DNA of 64,000 nucleotides. Origin: Streptobacillus moniliformis DSM 12112 (GTDB lineage: Bacteria > Fusobacteriota > Fusobacteriia > Fusobacteriales > Leptotrichiaceae). Each line of letters opens with the position of its first letter. The first letter of the stretch is position 1. The translations under genes were made by a program, and so were the position numbers. The notes beneath the pieces were generated by a model. That model ran no database searches and had not been told where the DNA came from. It saw only the letters and a list, made by a program, of their open reading frames with translations. The stretch is from positions 496,001 through 560,000 of the forward strand of contig NC_013515.1 of the NCBI RefSeq assembly GCF_000024565.1. The letters are read 5' to 3'. This document shows, one piece after another, positions 9,022 to 22,723 of this stretch.

Positions 9022-9914
9022 TGGCTAAGAAAAGTAAAAATACTAATTTATATTTATCAGATAAACCACCTTTGAATTTTGCTGGAAAAGTTGGCTTAGC
9101 AATTAGCTATATTATTTTAACTATTTGGGCCTTATTGATAATTGTACCATTGGTATTTATGGTTGTTGCATCATTTAATGGAGAGCAACAAAAATATTTA
9201 ATATTAGGTTCAAGTTTCACTTTTTCATTAAAGCATTATAGTATTTTATTTAATAAAACCTTATTTTCAAGATGGGTATTAAATACAATAGTAATAGCTA
9301 CTGCTACAGCTTTATTTACATTATTAATAGTGTCTTTCACAGGATATGTATATTCAAGATTTAGATTTAAAGGTAAAAAAGTATCTCTGATGGCAATAAT
9401 GTTAATTCAAGTTATTCCAGCATTTGCAGGAATAGCAGCTTATTACACTATGCATCAGATCATAGTATCTATTTTTCCTTTCTTTACAAGAACATTGATG
9501 TTAATATCTATTTATTCAATAGGTGGTATAGCAGGTAATACTTTTATACTTAAAGGTTATATAGATTCTATATCTCCAGAACTTGATGAAGCAGCTAGAA
9601 TGGAAGGTTCTTCTAATATGCAAGTTTATAGATTGATAATTATGCCTATAGCAAAACCTATGTTAGCTATAATAGCACTTTGGTCATTCATAGGTCCATT
9701 TATGGATTTCTTATTACCAAGAATATTACTTACAAATCCTAAACAATATACACTTGCAGCTGGTTTATTTACATTAATTTCTGATGATAGAACAAGACTA
9801 GAACCAGTATTTGCTGCTGGAGGAATTTTAACAGCAATACCTATAGTATTATTATTTATAGTACTACAAAAACAATTAGTATCTGGATTAAGTAGTGGAT
9901 CAGTGAAAGGATAG
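9021..9914 (+). CDS. malG: MalG-like sugar ABC transporter permease
   Basis: A 297-residue inner membrane protein with six membrane segments and the EAA loop LDEAARMEGSSNMQVYRLII, which docks on the ATPase. The C-terminus VSGLSSGSVKG is the classic end of MalG proteins, a strong family marker. It overlaps the malF stop by one base, preceded by AAGGAGGGG, and is followed nine bases later by the ATPase gene. It pairs with the MalF-like protein to form the channel for oligosaccharide uptake. Confidence 0.92.
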   Translation: MAKKSKNTNLYLSDKPPLNFAGKVGLAISYIILTIWALLIIVPLVFMVVASFNGEQQKYLILGSSFTFSLKHYSILFNKTLFSRWVLNTIVIATATALFTLLIVSFTGYVYSRFRFKGKKVSLMAIMLIQVIPAFAGIAAYYTMHQIIVSIFPFFTRTLMLISIYSIGGIAGNTFILKGYIDSISPELDEAARMEGSSNMQVYRLIIMPIAKPMLAIIALWSFIGPFMDFLLPRILLTNPKQYTLAAGLFTLISDDRTRLEPVFAAGGILTAIPIVLLFIVLQKQLVSGLSSGSVKG

Positions 9915-9922
9915 GAGAATAT

Positions 9923-11002
9923 ATGAAAGTAGAATTAAAAAATGTAGGAAAAAAATATGAAGGAAATGATGTTTATACTTTAGAAAATATAAATTTAAAA
10001 ATAGAAAGTAAAGATTTTTGTGTTATACTAGGTCCATCTGGATGTGGTAAATCAACATTATTAAGAATGATAGCTGGATTAAACTCAATTACAACTGGAG
10101 AATTATTATTTGATGATAAAATAATGAATAAAGTACATTCAAAAGATAGAAATATAGCTATGGTTTTCCAAAGTTATGCCCTATATCCACATATGACAGT
10201 TTACGATAACATGGCATTTTCTCTTGTTATGAGAAAAATGGATAAAAAAATGATACATGAAAGAGTTTTAGAAGCAGCTAAAATTTTACAAATTGAAAAA
10301 TATCTTTATTCTAAACCATCTGATATTTCAGGAGGACAAAGACAAAGGGTTGCTCTTGGACGTGCTATAGTTAGAAAACCAGCAGTATTTTTAATGGATG
10401 AACCATTGTCTAATTTGGATGCTAAATTAAGAGAGCATATGAGAATAGAGTTAGTAAAAATACATAGAAATTTAGATACAACTACTATATATGTTACTCA
10501 TGATCAAACAGAAGCTATGACTATGGGAACAAGAATAGTATTAATGAATGATAGTAAAATACAACAAGTTGGTAAACCAGAAGAATTTTATAACAAACCT
10601 CAAAATATATTTGTAGCTAAGTTTATTGGTTCACCTACTATGAATATTATGGAAGGATACATTAAAGATGCTCATTTTATATCTGATTCTGAAGAAGTAG
10701 TAATTAAAGCTAATGAAACAGATAAAGAAAGATTAAGAGAATATGAAGGTAAAAGAGTATCTTTAGGTATTAGATCTGAAAGATTTTTAAGTGGAGATGA
10801 ACACGAAAATAGATTTGCTGCAACTATAGAAGTTATAGAAATGCTAGGTAAAGAAAAATTACTTTACTGTAAATTAACTGATGGAACTAATTTGGTTGTT
10901 ACAATGCCAGGACATTATAACTATGAAATTGGTGAAGTTCATAATTTTGGATTTGATACAGAAGCTTTACATTTCTTTGATGAAAACGGAAATAGAATAT
11001 AA
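9923..11002 (+). CDS. Sugar ABC transporter ATPase (MalK/MsmX/UgpC type)
   Basis: A 359-residue ATPase of the carbohydrate uptake class. Walker A is GPSGCGKST (about residues 37-45), the Q-loop is in MVFQSYALYPHMTV, the signature is ISGGQRQRVALGRAIVRKP, Walker B is VFLMDEPLSNLDAKLR, and the switch is YVTHDQTEAM. The C-terminal ~110 residues form the TOBE regulatory part (GIRSERFLSGDE). It powers the MalF/MalG pair and, like MsmX, could serve other sugar transporters. It is the last gene of the operon, followed by a strong terminator. Exact naming as malK is a matter of context. Confidence 0.9.
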   Translation: MKVELKNVGKKYEGNDVYTLENINLKIESKDFCVILGPSGCGKSTLLRMIAGLNSITTGELLFDDKIMNKVHSKDRNIAMVFQSYALYPHMTVYDNMAFSLVMRKMDKKMIHERVLEAAKILQIEKYLYSKPSDISGGQRQRVALGRAIVRKPAVFLMDEPLSNLDAKLREHMRIELVKIHRNLDTTTIYVTHDQTEAMTMGTRIVLMNDSKIQQVGKPEEFYNKPQNIFVAKFIGSPTMNIMEGYIKDAHFISDSEEVVIKANETDKERLREYEGKRVSLGIRSERFLSGDEHENRFAATIEVIEMLGKEKLLYCKLTDGTNLVVTMPGHYNYEIGEVHNFGFDTEALHFFDENGNRI

Positions 11003-11046
11003 GGGATGTAATAAAATTAAAAGGGGATATATTTATATATAGTTTT

Positions 11047-11102
11047 AAAATAGAAAGGCTTGTTTTTGATATCAATTCATTTTCAAGTCTTTTCTATTTT
11101 TT
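11047..11102 (+). terminator. Terminator of the maltodextrin operon
   Basis: A long stem, AAAATAGAAAGGCTTG (11047-11062) with CAAGTCTTTTCTATTTT (11084-11100), holds one bulge and ends in T residues. Confidence 0.75.
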
Positions 11103-11445
11103 AAAATTTTGGTTTATAAGACTTTATGAATAATAAAAAACGAAAATTGAAAATTTTTTTATGGAGAAAATATAGATAAAAAGAGGGTTTGAAATAAGGT
11201 TATAAAAATTTTCTACAAAATTAATGAAAAAAAAGAAAAAAGTCCTTGACAAAAAAGAGGGGGTTATGATAAGATAATAGATGTCCGAAAGCGATATAAG
11301 CGATAGGACAAAGGACAATGGAAAGAGAAGGAATAAATAAAGCAAACAAGTAAAGACAAGTCAATTTTATTTAGAGTAAAATAGCTTTAGTAAGTTAAGA
11401 ATAAGAGACAAAAGGTGAAGAACAAGAAATATTTAAAATAAATAT
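11103..11445 (+). promoter_or_regulatory. rRNA operon promoter and leader
   Basis: TTGACA at 11246-11251 with TAAGAT at 11270-11275 (18-base spacer) is the best promoter; overlapping boxes TATGAT and GATAAT are alternatives. The ~170 bases to the 16S start are leader. No protein gene is seen; the minus-strand reading frame here is A-run translation. Confidence 0.55.
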
Positions 11446-12964
<1,519 letters not shown>

Positions 12965-13053
12965 TAAGGAGAATATATATACATAAACACACTTATACTT
13001 ACTTTTACTCTTTTGTTTGCTTTATTTATTCCTTTTTAATAAGTCTTTTATGA

Positions 13054-13130
<77 letters not shown>

Positions 13131-13153
13131 GAATGAAGACACTATTGTTTTAT

Positions 13154-13229
13154 GGGGATATAGCTCAGCTGGGAGAGCGCCGCACTTGCACTGCGGAGGT
13201 CAGCGGTTCGAACCCGCTTATCTCCACCA
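13154..13229 (+). tRNA. tRNA-Ala (TGC)
   Basis: 76 bases including an encoded CCA. The loop CTTGCAC gives anticodon TGC. It is the second tRNA of the 16S-23S spacer, 23 bases after tRNA-Ile. Confidence 0.95.
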
Positions 13230-13347
13230 AGTAAAATTATAGGACAATGAGAAATGAATAGTAGAGAGTAAAGAATTACAACTTTAAACAGAGACGAAAG
13301 AAAAGATAGAGTAGTTAAACTGTAAGAGAAAATATATAGAGATGATA

Positions 13348-16253
<2,906 letters not shown>

Positions 16254-16305
16254 TTTATTCTTTACTTTACTATTCATTTTTGATTGTCTTATATTTCTTG
16301 CTTTT

Positions 16306-16417
16306 TGTTTGGTGATGTTAGCCACAGGGATACACCTAGTTACTTTTCGAACCTAGTAGTTAAGTCTGTGTACGCTGAAGATACTTAGTAATAGGGAAAA
16401 TAGGTAGTTGCCAAACT
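16306..16417 (+). rRNA. rrf: 5S ribosomal RNA
   Basis: About 110 bases; the 5' GTTTGGTGATG pairs with the 3' TAGTTGCCAAAC end. The internal block ACCTAGTTACTTTTCGAACCT is 5S-like. It is followed directly by a run of Ts. Confidence 0.9.
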
Positions 16418-16464
16418 TTTTTTTATTCTTACTGTAATAAAAATGCAACAAGGATATTGTTTAT

Positions 16465-16490
16465 AAAAAGAGGATTAACCCTCTTTTTTT
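16465..16490 (+). terminator. Terminator after rRNA operon
   Basis: AAAAAGAGG pairs with CCTCTTTTT around a six-base loop, extending into a T run. It also marks the end of the rRNA transcript before asnS. Confidence 0.7.
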
Positions 16491-16500
16491 ATTATATTTA

Positions 16501-16529
16501 TTGAAAATACTTGATAAATAATGTATAAT
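16501..16529 (+). promoter_or_regulatory. Promoter of asnS
   Basis: TTGAAA (16501-16506) and TATAAT (16524-16529) with a 17-base spacer, followed by GTGGAGG before the ATG at 16562. Confidence 0.6.
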
Positions 16530-16561
16530 TATATAATAAAATAAAAAGTGGAGGATTCTTA

Positions 16562-17944
16562 ATGGAGTTAAGAGATTTACAATTAAATATAGAAAAATAT
16601 TTAAATAAAAAAGTAAAATTAGATGGTTGGGTAAAGAAAATAAGATCACAAAAAAAGTTTGGATTTATAGAGTTTAATGATGGAACATATTTTCAAGGAA
16701 TACAAATTGTATTTGATGATAATTTAGAAAATTTTGAAGAAATTTCAAAATTATCAATATATTCTTCAATTTCAGTTGAAGGGACTTTAGTTAAATCAGA
16801 AGGAAAAGGTCAAAGCTTTGAAATTAAGGTTGATAATATTTCTGTATATAATAAGGCAGATATTTCAAATCCTTTACAAAACAAAAGACATGGTATGGAA
16901 TTTTTAAGAACTATAGCACATTTAAGACCTAGAACTAATACTTTTAATGCAGTATTTAGAGTTAGATCATTACTTGCACATGCTATACATAAATTTTTTA
17001 TGGAAAGAAATTTCGTTTATGTACAAACACCAATATTTACTAGCACAGATGCTGAAGGTGCTGGAGAAATGTTTCAAGTTACAACACTTGATTTAAATAA
17101 TTTGCCTAGAAATGAAGAAAATATTATAGATTATAGAGAAGATTTTTTTGCAAAACCTTCATATTTAACTGTTACAGGTCAATTACATGTTGAAGCTTTT
17201 GCATCAGCTTTTCATAATACATATACTTTTGGACCTACTTTTAGAGCAGAAGAATCATATACTGCAAGACATGCAGCAGAATTTTGGATGATAGAACCTG
17301 AAATTGCTTTTGCTAACTTAGAAACTAATATGGATATTGCAGAATCTATGATTAAATATATTATTAAATATGTTATGGACAATGCACCACTTGAAATGGA
17401 ATTTTTCAATACATGGATAGAAAAAGGAATAATAGATAAATTAAATAATATATTAAATAATGACTTTGGGCGTGTTACATATACTGAAGCAATTGATATA
17501 CTTAAAAATTCAGATGCAGAATTTACTATTCCTGTTGAATGGGGAATGGATTTGAAAACAGAGCATGAAAGATATCTAGCAGAGAATGTATTTAAAAAAC
17601 CAGTATTTGTTACAGATTATCCAAAAGATATTAAAGCTTTCTATATGAAACTTAATGAAGATGGTAAAACTGTAAGAGCTATGGACTTATTAGCACCAGG
17701 TATAGGTGAGATAGTTGGTGGAAGTCAAAGAGAAGAAGATTATGATAAATTAGTTAATATAATGAGGGAAAAAGAACTTAATATAGATGATTATTCATGG
17801 TATTTAGACCTAAGAAAATTTGGTTCATTCCCACATTCAGGTTATGGACTAGGATTTGAAAGAATGTTAATGTATATTACAGGTATTTCAAATATAAGGG
17901 ATGTATTAGCATTCCCAAGAACTGCAAAAAGTTTAGAGTATTAA
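16562..17944 (+). CDS. asnS: Asparagine--tRNA ligase
   Basis: A 460-residue class IIb aminoacyl-tRNA synthetase that charges tRNA-Asn with asparagine. Residues 1-110 are the OB-fold anticodon-binding domain ([25 protein letters not shown]). Motif 2 lies in the [26 protein letters not shown] region, and motif 3 in the C-terminal [19 protein letters not shown]. The segment [18 protein letters not shown] is diagnostic for AsnS against AspS. Length and start fit the family; the start has GTGGAGG upstream. It begins a long plus-strand block of housekeeping genes. Presence of AsnS implies direct Asn-tRNA charging here. Confidence 0.96.
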   Translation: MELRDLQLNIEKYLNKKVKLDGWVKKIRSQKKFGFIEFNDGTYFQGIQIVFDDNLENFEEISKLSIYSSISVEGTLVKSEGKGQSFEIKVDNISVYNKADISNPLQNKRHGMEFLRTIAHLRPRTNTFNAVFRVRSLLAHAIHKFFMERNFVYVQTPIFTSTDAEGAGEMFQVTTLDLNNLPRNEENIIDYREDFFAKPSYLTVTGQLHVEAFASAFHNTYTFGPTFRAEESYTARHAAEFWMIEPEIAFANLETNMDIAESMIKYIIKYVMDNAPLEMEFFNTWIEKGIIDKLNNILNNDFGRVTYTEAIDILKNSDAEFTIPVEWGMDLKTEHERYLAENVFKKPVFVTDYPKDIKAFYMKLNEDGKTVRAMDLLAPGIGEIVGGSQREEDYDKLVNIMREKELNIDDYSWYLDLRKFGSFPHSGYGLGFERMLMYITGISNIRDVLAFPRTAKSLEY

Positions 17945-17955
17945 AAGGAGAATAT

Positions 17956-18693
17956 ATGAAAAAAATATTTCTTGCCTTACTTGTTATCCCTTTATTTCTT
18001 AAAGGAGATTTCTTAGAAGAACTTCAAAAAATTGATATTCTTTTACAAAAGGGGCAATATAAAGAGGCATTACAAAAAGGAAAAGAATTAACTGAAACTG
18101 AAATTACAGAAGATGATAGAAGCTCTCTTCAAAACTTATTATCAGTTATAGAGAAGAAAATAAAATCTGAATCTGGGAATTTAGCAGATAGAATATTTAA
18201 TAATACAGGAGAAATTAATTTTACAACTAATGAAGTTGCGGCTAGAGAATTTTCTGAAAGTGCTTCAAGTGGAACATTTGCTTTTCCTGGAGATGTATTA
18301 AATGATGCAGCTAAATATCAGGAATATGCTAATTTTGAAAAAGAAGTTTTAGCAAATGATAATACTGAAAATATATATACTTTATCAACTATATATATGA
18401 AAAGTGGATTATATGAAAGAGCTATGAATTTAGGGCTTAGATCTAATGAAATCAGAACTATATATAATTCTGCATTAGCAGCAAGATTAATTGGTAAATA
18501 TGAAATAGCAATTAAGCAATATAGTAAAGTACTTTATTCAGATCCTTCTCATTTAAATTCTTTATTAGGATTGGGATTATCATATAGAGGTATGGGAGAT
18601 AAAGCAAGTGCCATAAATTACCTACAAAAATATTTAAATTCTGGTGGAACTAATCCAAATGTTGATAAAACAATAGAGTATTTAAGTAGGTAA
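17956..18693 (+). CDS. Secreted TPR-repeat protein
   Basis: A 245-residue protein with an N-terminal signal peptide (MKKIFLALLVIPLFLKG) and tetratricopeptide-like helices. Residues ~20-70 resemble an outer TPR (LQKGQYKEALQKGKELTE). Residues ~130-240 carry three TPR units, including ERAMNLGLRSNEIRTIYNSALAARLIGKYEIAIKQYSKVLYSDPSHLNSLLGLGLSYRGMGDKA split in 34-residue steps. TPR proteins act as protein-binding scaffolds, so a periplasmic role in a complex is plausible. It starts 11 bases after asnS with AAGGAG upstream. No specific family could be named. Confidence 0.75.
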   Translation: MKKIFLALLVIPLFLKGDFLEELQKIDILLQKGQYKEALQKGKELTETEITEDDRSSLQNLLSVIEKKIKSESGNLADRIFNNTGEINFTTNEVAAREFSESASSGTFAFPGDVLNDAAKYQEYANFEKEVLANDNTENIYTLSTIYMKSGLYERAMNLGLRSNEIRTIYNSALAARLIGKYEIAIKQYSKVLYSDPSHLNSLLGLGLSYRGMGDKASAINYLQKYLNSGGTNPNVDKTIEYLSR

Positions 18694-18698
18694 GCATT

Positions 18699-19508
18699 AT
18701 GGGGTGGATTAATTTGAGTAGAATTTTAAAAGAAGATATATGTGTGGAAATTATGAAAAGATATGATAATATTTTTCATGCTATAGATGATTTTAAGAAA
18801 TATGATTTAAATAAAACAATTTTATATAAATTGTTAAAAGCAGCAAAAGAAGATGATATATATTATATAAATAAATGTAGGGAAGAAAATATTAAGATAA
18901 TATCATTTAAAGATAAAAATTATCCTAAAAAATTGATACAATCTGGATTTATCTTTCCATATATTTATTTAAAAACAAATATAGATATTAATAAGTTAGA
19001 AAATATATTAGCTTTTAGTTCTAATTATGATTTGATAGAAAATACTAAAAAAATATTAGATAATACTTTAGATTTAAATGATAATATATCATTAAGTTTA
19101 GTTACTGAAACAGATGCAGATAAATATATTCAAAAAAAGTTTTCATCTAAAAAGAATAATATGATATATATTAATTCAAGAGATTTTAAATATATACCTA
19201 AATATTATGATTTAGATAAAGATGTTTTAATTTCAATGTCTCCTTTTGAAGACTTTAGGAGTAAAAATAATATTTTAAAATCTACATGCCTACTTGCAGG
19301 TATTAGTGATTACCTATATATTCCAGAAAGTTTTTTAACTTCAAGAGCCATGATACTCTCAAAAATAATGAATAGTATGGGAAAAGAAATATTTGCTAGT
19401 ACATCATATGGAAATAGATATTTAGGCTGTAACTATATATTAAGAAATAATATTGCAAAGCTTGTTATGAGTAAAGATGATATAAATAAAGAGGTGAATA
19501 ATGGCTAA
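18699..19508 (+). CDS. Degenerate DprA/Smf-like protein
   Basis: A 269-residue protein that resembles the DNA-processing protein DprA, which loads RecA on incoming single strands. Evidence is the segment REENIKIISFKDKNYPKKLIQSGFIFPYIYLKTN (read in parts), matching the DprA 'YP..L....PP..LY.KG' block, and the gene order dprA-topA-xer, which is common in bacteria. However, the usual Rossmann signature (VGSR plus T..G) and the GGA.GID loop are not recognisable. The C-terminal half does keep a shape reminiscent of the family (PESFLTSRAMILSKIMNSMGKEIFAS, like 'PG......G.N.LI..GA'). It may be a diverged or non-functional relative. It overlaps topA by eight bases. Confidence 0.6.
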   Translation: MGWINLSRILKEDICVEIMKRYDNIFHAIDDFKKYDLNKTILYKLLKAAKEDDIYYINKCREENIKIISFKDKNYPKKLIQSGFIFPYIYLKTNIDINKLENILAFSSNYDLIENTKKILDNTLDLNDNISLSLVTETDADKYIQKKFSSKKNNMIYINSRDFKYIPKYYDLDKDVLISMSPFEDFRSKNNILKSTCLLAGISDYLYIPESFLTSRAMILSKIMNSMGKEIFASTSYGNRYLGCNYILRNNIAKLVMSKDDINKEVNNG

Positions 19509-21807
19509 AAATTTAGTAATAGTGGAATCTCCATCAAAAGCAAAAACAATAGAAAAAATATTAGGTTCAAATTATGAAGTTCTTGCATCAGTTGGACATT
19601 GTATAGATTTACCAAAAAGTAAAATAGGAATAGATATACAAAATGATTTTAAACCAGATTATAAGATAATTAAGGGTAAAAAAGATATTCTTGAAAAATT
19701 AAAAGAAAAATCTAAAAAAGCTAATAAAGTTTTCCTTGCATCTGATTTGGATAGAGAAGGGGAGGCTATAGCATGGCATATCTCAAAATATATCAATCAA
19801 GATTCTAAAGTAAAAAGAATAGAGTTTAATGAAATTACAAAAACAGCAATATCAAATGCAATAAGAAATCCGAGAGATATAGATACAAATTTAGTTAATT
19901 CACAACAAGCAAGAAGATTATTAGATAGAATAGTGGGGTACAAGATATCCCCTTTATTATGGCCAATAGTTGGTAAAAAAGCATCAGCAGGAAGGGTTCA
20001 GTCAGTATCGCTTAAATTAATTTGTGATTTAGAAGAAGAAATTAAAAACTTCATATCGCAAAAATACTATGAAATAGATATATTAATTAATAAAGAGATT
20101 AAATTAAATCTTAGTGAAATTGATGGAGAAAAAATAGATAAAATTTTTGATGAAAAAATATTTAAAAAAGCATTTTCAGATTTAGAAAATAGTGAAGTTA
20201 TGGTAGATGAGATAAAAATTTCAAAAAAATCTCAAAAACCACCAGTTGTTTTTAAAACTAGTACTTTACAACAACTTGCATCATCATATTTAGGATTTAA
20301 TGCCACTAAAACTATGAGGGTAGCTCAAAGACTTTATGAGGGATTAAACATTGAAGGTGAAAGTAAAGGTTTAATTACATATATGAGAACAGATTCTATA
20401 AGAGTTTCTGAAGAAGCAAAATTTGAAGCTAAAAAATATATAGAAAAAAAATATGGTAAAGAATATGTAGGAAATTACTATATATCTGATAAAAAAAATA
20501 TACAAGATGCACATGAAGGTATAAGACCTACAGATATTAATATGAGTCCTGAAAAAATAGAAAAATATTTAACTAATGATGAATATAAGTTATACAAATT
20601 AATTTGGGATAGATTTTTAGTATCTCAGTTTGCTAATGTAAAATATGATCAAATGCAAATTGTAGCATCAAAAGATAAATATGTATTTAAAGGGAATATA
20701 AATAGAATCACATTTGATGGATATTATAAGATATTTAAAAGTGAAGATATGATACAAACTGAAGATTTTCCTGAGTTAAAAGAAAAACATGAATATAAGA
20801 TTGATGAAATTTTAACTAAAACTGGAGATACAAAACCACCTGCAAGATATTCAGAAGCAACATTGATAAAAAAACTAGAAAGTTTAGGTATAGGAAGACC
20901 TTCTACTTATGCAAGTATTATTGATGCAATTAAAGAAAAAAAATATGTTGATATAGTTGAAAAGAGATTAGTACCTACAATTTTCGGTAAGGAAGTAAAA
21001 ATATTACTTGAAAATAATTTTAAAAATATCATGAATATTAAATTTACTGCAAGTATGGAAAGTAAGCTTGATGATGTTGCTACAGGAAAAACTTTTTGGG
21101 TTGATCTACTTAAAGAGTTCTATAATCATCTTTTAGATGAAATGGATGTATATAAGCAAAAAGTTGATGAACTTAAAAATAGAGTTATATATACAGATAT
21201 GGAATGTAGTAATGGTAAAGGAAAAATGATATTAAAAAGTGGAAGTTTTGGTAAATATATAGTTTGTGAATTTGACAGCAGTGAAAAAATATCTATACAA
21301 GGAATAGAATTAACTGAAGAAGATCTTAATAAAGATGTAGTTCAGATAAAAGATAAAGTAGAAAAACTAATGGAAATAAGAAAAGGTCTTAAAACAGATA
21401 TGTTAACTCCTAATGGAAGTAAATATTTATTAAAAATTGGAAGATTTGGAGAATATCTTGAAAGTGAAGATTATGAAAATGATAAGTTAAGAAAGACTTT
21501 AACTAAAGATTTAAAACTTAAAATTAAAAAAGGGACTTTAAAACCAGTAGATGGGGTGTATTTACTAAGAGAATATTTTGAAAAATTAGATAATGAAAAT
21601 GAAAAAATTCTTGAACTTGCAGGAAAATGCGAAAAATGTGGTAGTGAATTTAATATTAAAATTGGAAGATTTGGTAAATTTCTAGCATGTAGTGGTTATC
21701 CACAATGTGAGAATATAAAGAAAATTCCTAAATCTGATAATGCTAAAAAAAGAGTTACTAAAAATAAGGCTAAAGCGAAAACAACTAAAAAAAATAAAAA
21801 GAAATAG
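19501..21807 (+). CDS. topA: DNA topoisomerase I
   Basis: A 768-residue type IA topoisomerase that relaxes negative supercoils. The TOPRIM domain is at the N-terminus (LVIVESPSKAKTIEKILG and ASDLDREGEAIAWHI, the DxDxE metal site). The catalytic tyrosine is in GLITYMRTDSIRVS near residue 300. The C-terminus holds one zinc-ribbon repeat with four cysteines (CEKCG and CSGYPQC) followed by a lysine-rich tail. A single clear Cys4 unit is fewer than in E. coli. The ATG overlaps the preceding gene, with GAGGTG upstream. Confidence 0.96.
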   Translation: MAKNLVIVESPSKAKTIEKILGSNYEVLASVGHCIDLPKSKIGIDIQNDFKPDYKIIKGKKDILEKLKEKSKKANKVFLASDLDREGEAIAWHISKYINQDSKVKRIEFNEITKTAISNAIRNPRDIDTNLVNSQQARRLLDRIVGYKISPLLWPIVGKKASAGRVQSVSLKLICDLEEEIKNFISQKYYEIDILINKEIKLNLSEIDGEKIDKIFDEKIFKKAFSDLENSEVMVDEIKISKKSQKPPVVFKTSTLQQLASSYLGFNATKTMRVAQRLYEGLNIEGESKGLITYMRTDSIRVSEEAKFEAKKYIEKKYGKEYVGNYYISDKKNIQDAHEGIRPTDINMSPEKIEKYLTNDEYKLYKLIWDRFLVSQFANVKYDQMQIVASKDKYVFKGNINRITFDGYYKIFKSEDMIQTEDFPELKEKHEYKIDEILTKTGDTKPPARYSEATLIKKLESLGIGRPSTYASIIDAIKEKKYVDIVEKRLVPTIFGKEVKILLENNFKNIMNIKFTASMESKLDDVATGKTFWVDLLKEFYNHLLDEMDVYKQKVDELKNRVIYTDMECSNGKGKMILKSGSFGKYIVCEFDSSEKISIQGIELTEEDLNKDVVQIKDKVEKLMEIRKGLKTDMLTPNGSKYLLKIGRFGEYLESEDYENDKLRKTLTKDLKLKIKKGTLKPVDGVYLLREYFEKLDNENEKILELAGKCEKCGSEFNIKIGRFGKFLACSGYPQCENIKKIPKSDNAKKRVTKNKAKAKTTKKNKKK

Positions 21808-21815
21808 AGGGCTTT

Positions 21816-22715
21816 ATGGATAAATTGTTAGAAAAATTTTTGTATTATCAAGATGTGGTTTTAAATAAAAGCTTTAATACAGTTAAGTCATATAAAAAAG
21901 ATTTGGAGCAGTTCATAGAATATTTAAAAAATAATGAGGGTATAGAAGATTTTAATAAAGTAGAAATATTTACTTTTAGATCTTTTATAGCATATCTAAA
22001 TGTGGAACTTCAAGTTAATAAAAGAAGTATTAATAGAAAATTATCTGCAATTAGAACTTTTTTTAAATATTTGCTTGAAAATGACTATATTATTGAAAAT
22101 AAAGCAGTGTATATATCAACACCTAAATTTGAAAAACCATTACCTAATTTTTTAACTAAAGAAGATATAGATAAATTAAGAAGTGTTATTAAACTAGAAA
22201 AAATAACAGGTTTAAGAGATAGAGCAATAATAGAACTTCTTTATTCAAGTGGTCTGCGTTCAATGGAATTACTTGATTTAACTGAATATACTATAGATTT
22301 AAAAAATATGGAAGTAAGAGTTATAGGTAAAGGTAATAAAGAAAGAATATCTTTTTTTAGTAATAATGCTCAAAAATATATATCAGAATATATAGAAAGA
22401 AAGAAAGAGGAATATAAAAACTATAATAAAGATGCTATCTTTGTTAATAAAGATGGGAATAAATTAGATTCAAGATCTTTAAGAAGATTGATAACAAAGT
22501 ACTCTATTAAAGCTGGAATAAATAAAGAGGTAACACCTCATATATTTAGACATAGTTTTGCAACTGAGTTATTAAATCAAGGTGTAGATATTAGATTTGT
22601 CCAAGAATTACTTGGACATAGTAGTATAGCAACTACTCAATTTTATACTCATATAAGTAAGAATACATTAAAGGATGCATATATGAAATCACATCCTTTT
22701 GCTACTAAGAAATAG
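21816..22715 (+). CDS. Tyrosine recombinase XerC/XerD type
   Basis: A 299-residue integrase-family protein, the usual length for Xer recombinases that resolve chromosome dimers at dif. Residues 1-90 are the SAM-like core-binding domain. The catalytic residues are visible: Arg in SSGLRSMELLDL, Lys in RVIGKGNKERI, HxxR in HIFRHSFATELLNQG, His in LLGHSSIATT, and Tyr in QFYTHIS. It sits nine bases after topA, a conserved dprA-topA-xerC order seen in many Gram-positives. Whether it is the XerC or XerD partner, or a single XerA-like enzyme, cannot be decided here. No dif site was searched for. Confidence 0.92.
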   Translation: MDKLLEKFLYYQDVVLNKSFNTVKSYKKDLEQFIEYLKNNEGIEDFNKVEIFTFRSFIAYLNVELQVNKRSINRKLSAIRTFFKYLLENDYIIENKAVYISTPKFEKPLPNFLTKEDIDKLRSVIKLEKITGLRDRAIIELLYSSGLRSMELLDLTEYTIDLKNMEVRVIGKGNKERISFFSNNAQKYISEYIERKKEEYKNYNKDAIFVNKDGNKLDSRSLRRLITKYSIKAGINKEVTPHIFRHSFATELLNQGVDIRFVQELLGHSSIATTQFYTHISKNTLKDAYMKSHPFATKK

Positions 22716-22723
22716 GAGAAAAA

